Shown here one piece after another: positions 7,263-8,651 of a stretch of 8,651 bases of DNA. How positions within the stretch are numbered: the first letter of the stretch is position 1; every line of letters begins with the position of its first letter. The translations under genes were made by a program, and so were the position numbers. The notes below the pieces were generated by a model, which was given only the letters and a program-made list of their open reading frames with translations, searched no databases and was not told where the DNA came from. The stretch comes from an uncultured Porphyromonadaceae bacterium (lineage in GTDB: Bacteria; Bacteroidota; Bacteroidia; Bacteroidales; Muribaculaceae): positions 1-8,651 of the forward strand of contig CAJJOO010000043.1 in assembly GCA_905193395.1 (NCBI GenBank). Reading direction: 5' to 3'.

Positions 7263-8174
7263 ATGGCTACAACCAAACCATGCCCCCACTGCGGGGCCGA
7301 TATAGAGTCGGACAGTTGGTACTGCGACCAGTGCGGCAAGCAACTGGTCAAGTGCCCGCAGTGCGGCAACTTCCTGAAAGGCAATTTCTGCGCCACCTGC
7401 GGCAAAGGCGGCGTCTATGCCTCGACCGGCCAGCCCGTTCAGGCCGGCGCGGGCGCTCCCGGTGCAGCTCCGGTGTCTAATCCCGCTCCGAGCGACCCTG
7501 CAGCCGGAAGAATTCCCGGAATGGACGGCTCGTCCTTTGTAGGCGCTCCCGGCAATCCCGCTCCATCCGCATCTCCACGCTTTGTTGGTGTTCCCGGCGG
7601 TCCCGCTCCGTCCGCGTCTTCAGGCTTTGTTGGTGCTCCCGGCGGTCCCGCTCCGTCCGCGTCTCCAGGCTTTGTAGGCGCTCCTGTCAGCAATCCTGCC
7701 GCAGGCGCTCCGGCCTTTGGCGGTCCCATCAGCAACCCGGCAGCGGGCGCCCCCGTCTATGGCCGTCCTGTCAGCAACCCTGCCGCGGGCGCTCCGGCCT
7801 ATGGCGGCCCCATAAGTAACCCCGCCGCAGGCGCTCCGGCCGGCGGCACATCGTTTGCCGGCGGTGCAGGTGCAGCGGCCGGCATGCCCCAGCGGCTCTC
7901 GTGCCGAGCAATGGGCATCGTGCTGCCCTTGCAGAACGGCGCCATTATAGGACGCAAGACCGGCAACTACATCGCCCAACTCAGCACCCTCAACTTCATC
8001 TCCGGCCAGCACGCACGGCTCGATTTCAACGGCTCGTCGTGGACCATCACCGACCTTGGCTCGACCAACGGCACCACCGTCAACGGCATGCCCTGCTATC
8101 CCCACCAGCCCATGCCCTTCAAGACCGGCGACCTGGTGAAGGTGGGCAAGACCTACGATTTCTATGCAGAATAA
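7263..8174 (+). CDS. Double zinc-ribbon FHA-domain phosphothreonine reader
   Basis: A 303-residue protein in three parts. Residues 7-46 form two Cys4 zinc ribbons: CPHC (7-10) with CDQC (21-24), and CPQC (31-34) with CATC (43-46). Residues about 55-207 are a flexible Pro/Ala/Gly/Ser linker built from two repeat families. Residues about 212-303 are an FHA domain with the expected landmarks: G230-R231, the S-x-x-H motif (S247, H250), and the D-L-G-S-T-N-G-T loop (264-271) with N269, then V-N-G at 273-275. These residues contact phosphothreonine peptides in known FHA domains, so binding should be intact. There is no signal peptide or membrane segment. Its place between a kinase and a PP2C gene makes it the reader of that kinase's marks. 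The zinc ribbon resembles the one starting the AAA+ protein, hinting at a shared partner. G-G-T-S-F-A-G-G (194-201), just before the FHA domain, echoes the kinase's Thr array and could be a phosphosite. Confidence 0.93.
   Translation: MATTKPCPHCGADIESDSWYCDQCGKQLVKCPQCGNFLKGNFCATCGKGGVYASTGQPVQAGAGAPGAAPVSNPAPSDPAAGRIPGMDGSSFVGAPGNPAPSASPRFVGVPGGPAPSASSGFVGAPGGPAPSASPGFVGAPVSNPAAGAPAFGGPISNPAAGAPVYGRPVSNPAAGAPAYGGPISNPAAGAPAGGTSFAGGAGAAAGMPQRLSCRAMGIVLPLQNGAIIGRKTGNYIAQLSTLNFISGQHARLDFNGSSWTITDLGSTNGTTVNGMPCYPHQPMPFKTGDLVKVGKTYDFYAE
7536..7670 (+). repeat. Three 45-bp tandem repeats in the FHA-protein linker
   Basis: Three consecutive 15-residue units (92-106, 107-121, 122-136) follow the consensus F-V-G-A-P-G-G-P-A-P-S-A-S-P-G. 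A partial fourth, F-V-G-A-P (137-141), merges into the next repeat family. Units 2 and 3 are nearly identical in DNA, including the stretch encoding G-G-P-A-P-S-A-S, which indicates recent duplication. The composition predicts a disordered, extended spacer. Confidence 0.9.
7677..7844 (+). repeat. Four 42-bp tandem repeats in the FHA-protein linker, alternating ABAB
   Basis: Four 14-residue units (139-152, 153-166, 167-180, 181-194) share G-x-P-V/I-S-N-P-A-A-G-A-P. Units 1 and 3 carry P-V-S-N while units 2 and 4 carry G-G-P-I-S-N, with matching codon differences, so the array looks like a duplicated 84-bp pair. A degenerate earlier copy, A-P-V-S-N-P-A-P, lies at residues 69-76, before the 45-bp family. 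The repeats lengthen the tether between the zinc ribbons and the FHA domain. Confidence 0.9.
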
Positions 8175-8192
8175 CTTATCCACGAAACTATT
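8175..8192 (+). promoter_or_regulatory. 18-bp leader for the phosphatase gene
   Basis: A short AT-rich spacer ending ctattATG with no Shine-Dalgarno sequence, similar to the leaders of the kinase and FHA genes. It is too short for an independent promoter between the two genes and shows no terminator, so it supports co-transcription and sets the phosphatase start at 8193. Confidence 0.4.
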
Positions 8193-8651
8193 ATGAAAAT
8201 AAAATACGACGTTATCAGCGATGTCGGCCGCGAACGCAGCAACAACGAGGACATGGCCCTTGTGTTCGGTTCGTTCGTGCGCGACGGCGAGGAAGGCTCC
8301 ATGGTGAAAATGGACAAACGCCCCCGCTTCTCGGCCATCATCGCCGATGGCATGGGCGGTTACGGCGGCGGCGAGATTGCTTCGGAAATGACCCTCCGCT
8401 CGTTCGACCAGTTCCTGCTCAATCTTCCGGCCGGACTCGACGACACCCAGGTCCGCGTGGCCGTGAACGAATGGCTCGAAACTCACCAAAACCTGATACT
8501 CAGCGAACAACTCAAACCCGGCCTCGCCCACATGGGTACCACCCTCTGCGGCCTGTTCACCTACGAGGACCGCGACTATGTGGTGAACGCCGGTGATTCG
8601 CGCATGTACCGCTTCCGCAACGGCGAACTGCGCCAGATTACCGAGGACCAT
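8193..8651 (+). CDS. PP2C-family Ser/Thr protein phosphatase, 5' part (cut by window edge)
   Basis: The first 153 codons are open to the window end; a full PP2C domain is usually about 230-260 residues, so roughly the last 80-100 residues are missing. The visible motifs follow PP2C order: D-V-G-x-x-R-S-N-N-E-D (10-20) with metal-ligand Asp20, D-G-M-G-G (52-56) with metal-ligand Asp52, M-G-T-T-L (114-118), N-A-G-D-S-R (132-137), and Q-I-T-E-D-H (148-153) just at the edge. All motifs reached so far are intact, so a metal-dependent active phosphatase is expected. There is no signal peptide, so it should act in the cytoplasm. As the fourth gene of the operon it is the natural eraser for the kinase's phosphothreonines and phosphoserines. 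The start has a Bacteroidota-style AT-rich leader. Whether another domain follows cannot be seen. Confidence 0.92.
   Translation, partial: MKIKYDVISDVGRERSNNEDMALVFGSFVRDGEEGSMVKMDKRPRFSAIIADGMGGYGGGEIASEMTLRSFDQFLLNLPAGLDDTQVRVAVNEWLETHQNLILSEQLKPGLAHMGTTLCGLFTYEDRDYVVNAGDSRMYRFRNGELRQITEDH

Noticed and set aside
7620..8651. Minus-strand open frame (343 codons) opposite the FHA and phosphatase genes
   Set aside because: It crosses two well-supported genes and reads as the reverse complement of their repeats and GC-rich codons; no domain is seen.
18..8651. Assignment to a type VI secretion phosphorylation locus (PpkA/Fha/PppA)
   Set aside because: The kinase/FHA/phosphatase set fits, but no Tss or Tag gene is visible, and the AAA+ protein is CbbX/SpoVK-like, not a ClpV-type disaggregase.

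Overview
The window is a compact, single-strand block of four genes that reads as one operon: a large membrane-anchored Ser/Thr protein kinase (18-3881), a zinc-ribbon protein with four AAA+ modules, three of them CbbX/SpoVK-like (3888-7226), a double-zinc-ribbon protein with a C-terminal FHA domain (7263-8174), and the first 153 codons of a PP2C-type Ser/Thr phosphatase that runs off the right edge (8193-8651). Gaps between genes are 6, 36 and 18 bp, with no terminator-like hairpin and no room for a strong internal promoter. The operon promoter is probably left of the window. No RNA gene, insertion sequence, CRISPR array or gene-free stretch above 300 bp was seen.

Organism: the DNA is clearly GC-rich with strong G/C third positions, yet start codons sit in short AT-rich leaders (caattATG, caattATG, ctattATG) without a Shine-Dalgarno sequence. 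That combination, with eukaryotic-like signalling genes, suits a GC-rich member of the Bacteroidota (Bacteroidales). This is inference from style, not from a marker gene.

Layout: the kinase opens with a Gly/Thr array of nine T-x-V-A-like units, then a complete kinase domain (Lys124, HRD 212-214, DFG 234-236, SPE 259-261). Next comes a run of about 80-residue helical repeats (about 380-782), a multi-pass membrane region with a glycine-zipper segment (985-1170), and a small beta-rich C-terminal domain. The second gene has an N-terminal Cys4 zinc ribbon, a degenerate AAA module (Walker B Asp-Asn) and three CbbX-type modules that have diverged in pore loop and sensor-2 positions. The third gene joins two zinc ribbons to an FHA phosphothreonine reader through a Pro/Ala/Gly linker made of two repeat families. 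The fourth is the eraser.

Together they form a writer (kinase), reader (FHA), eraser (PP2C) and a multi-module ATP-driven remodeller. The likely working model is a membrane-located phosphothreonine switch that recruits or controls the AAA+ machine through zinc-ribbon/FHA contacts. The most distinctive clue is that the Thr motif repeated at the kinase N-terminus (G-G-T-S-V-A-G-G) recurs once, as G-G-T-S-F-A-G-G, just before the FHA domain in gene 3. The substrate of the AAA+ protein cannot be told from this window.
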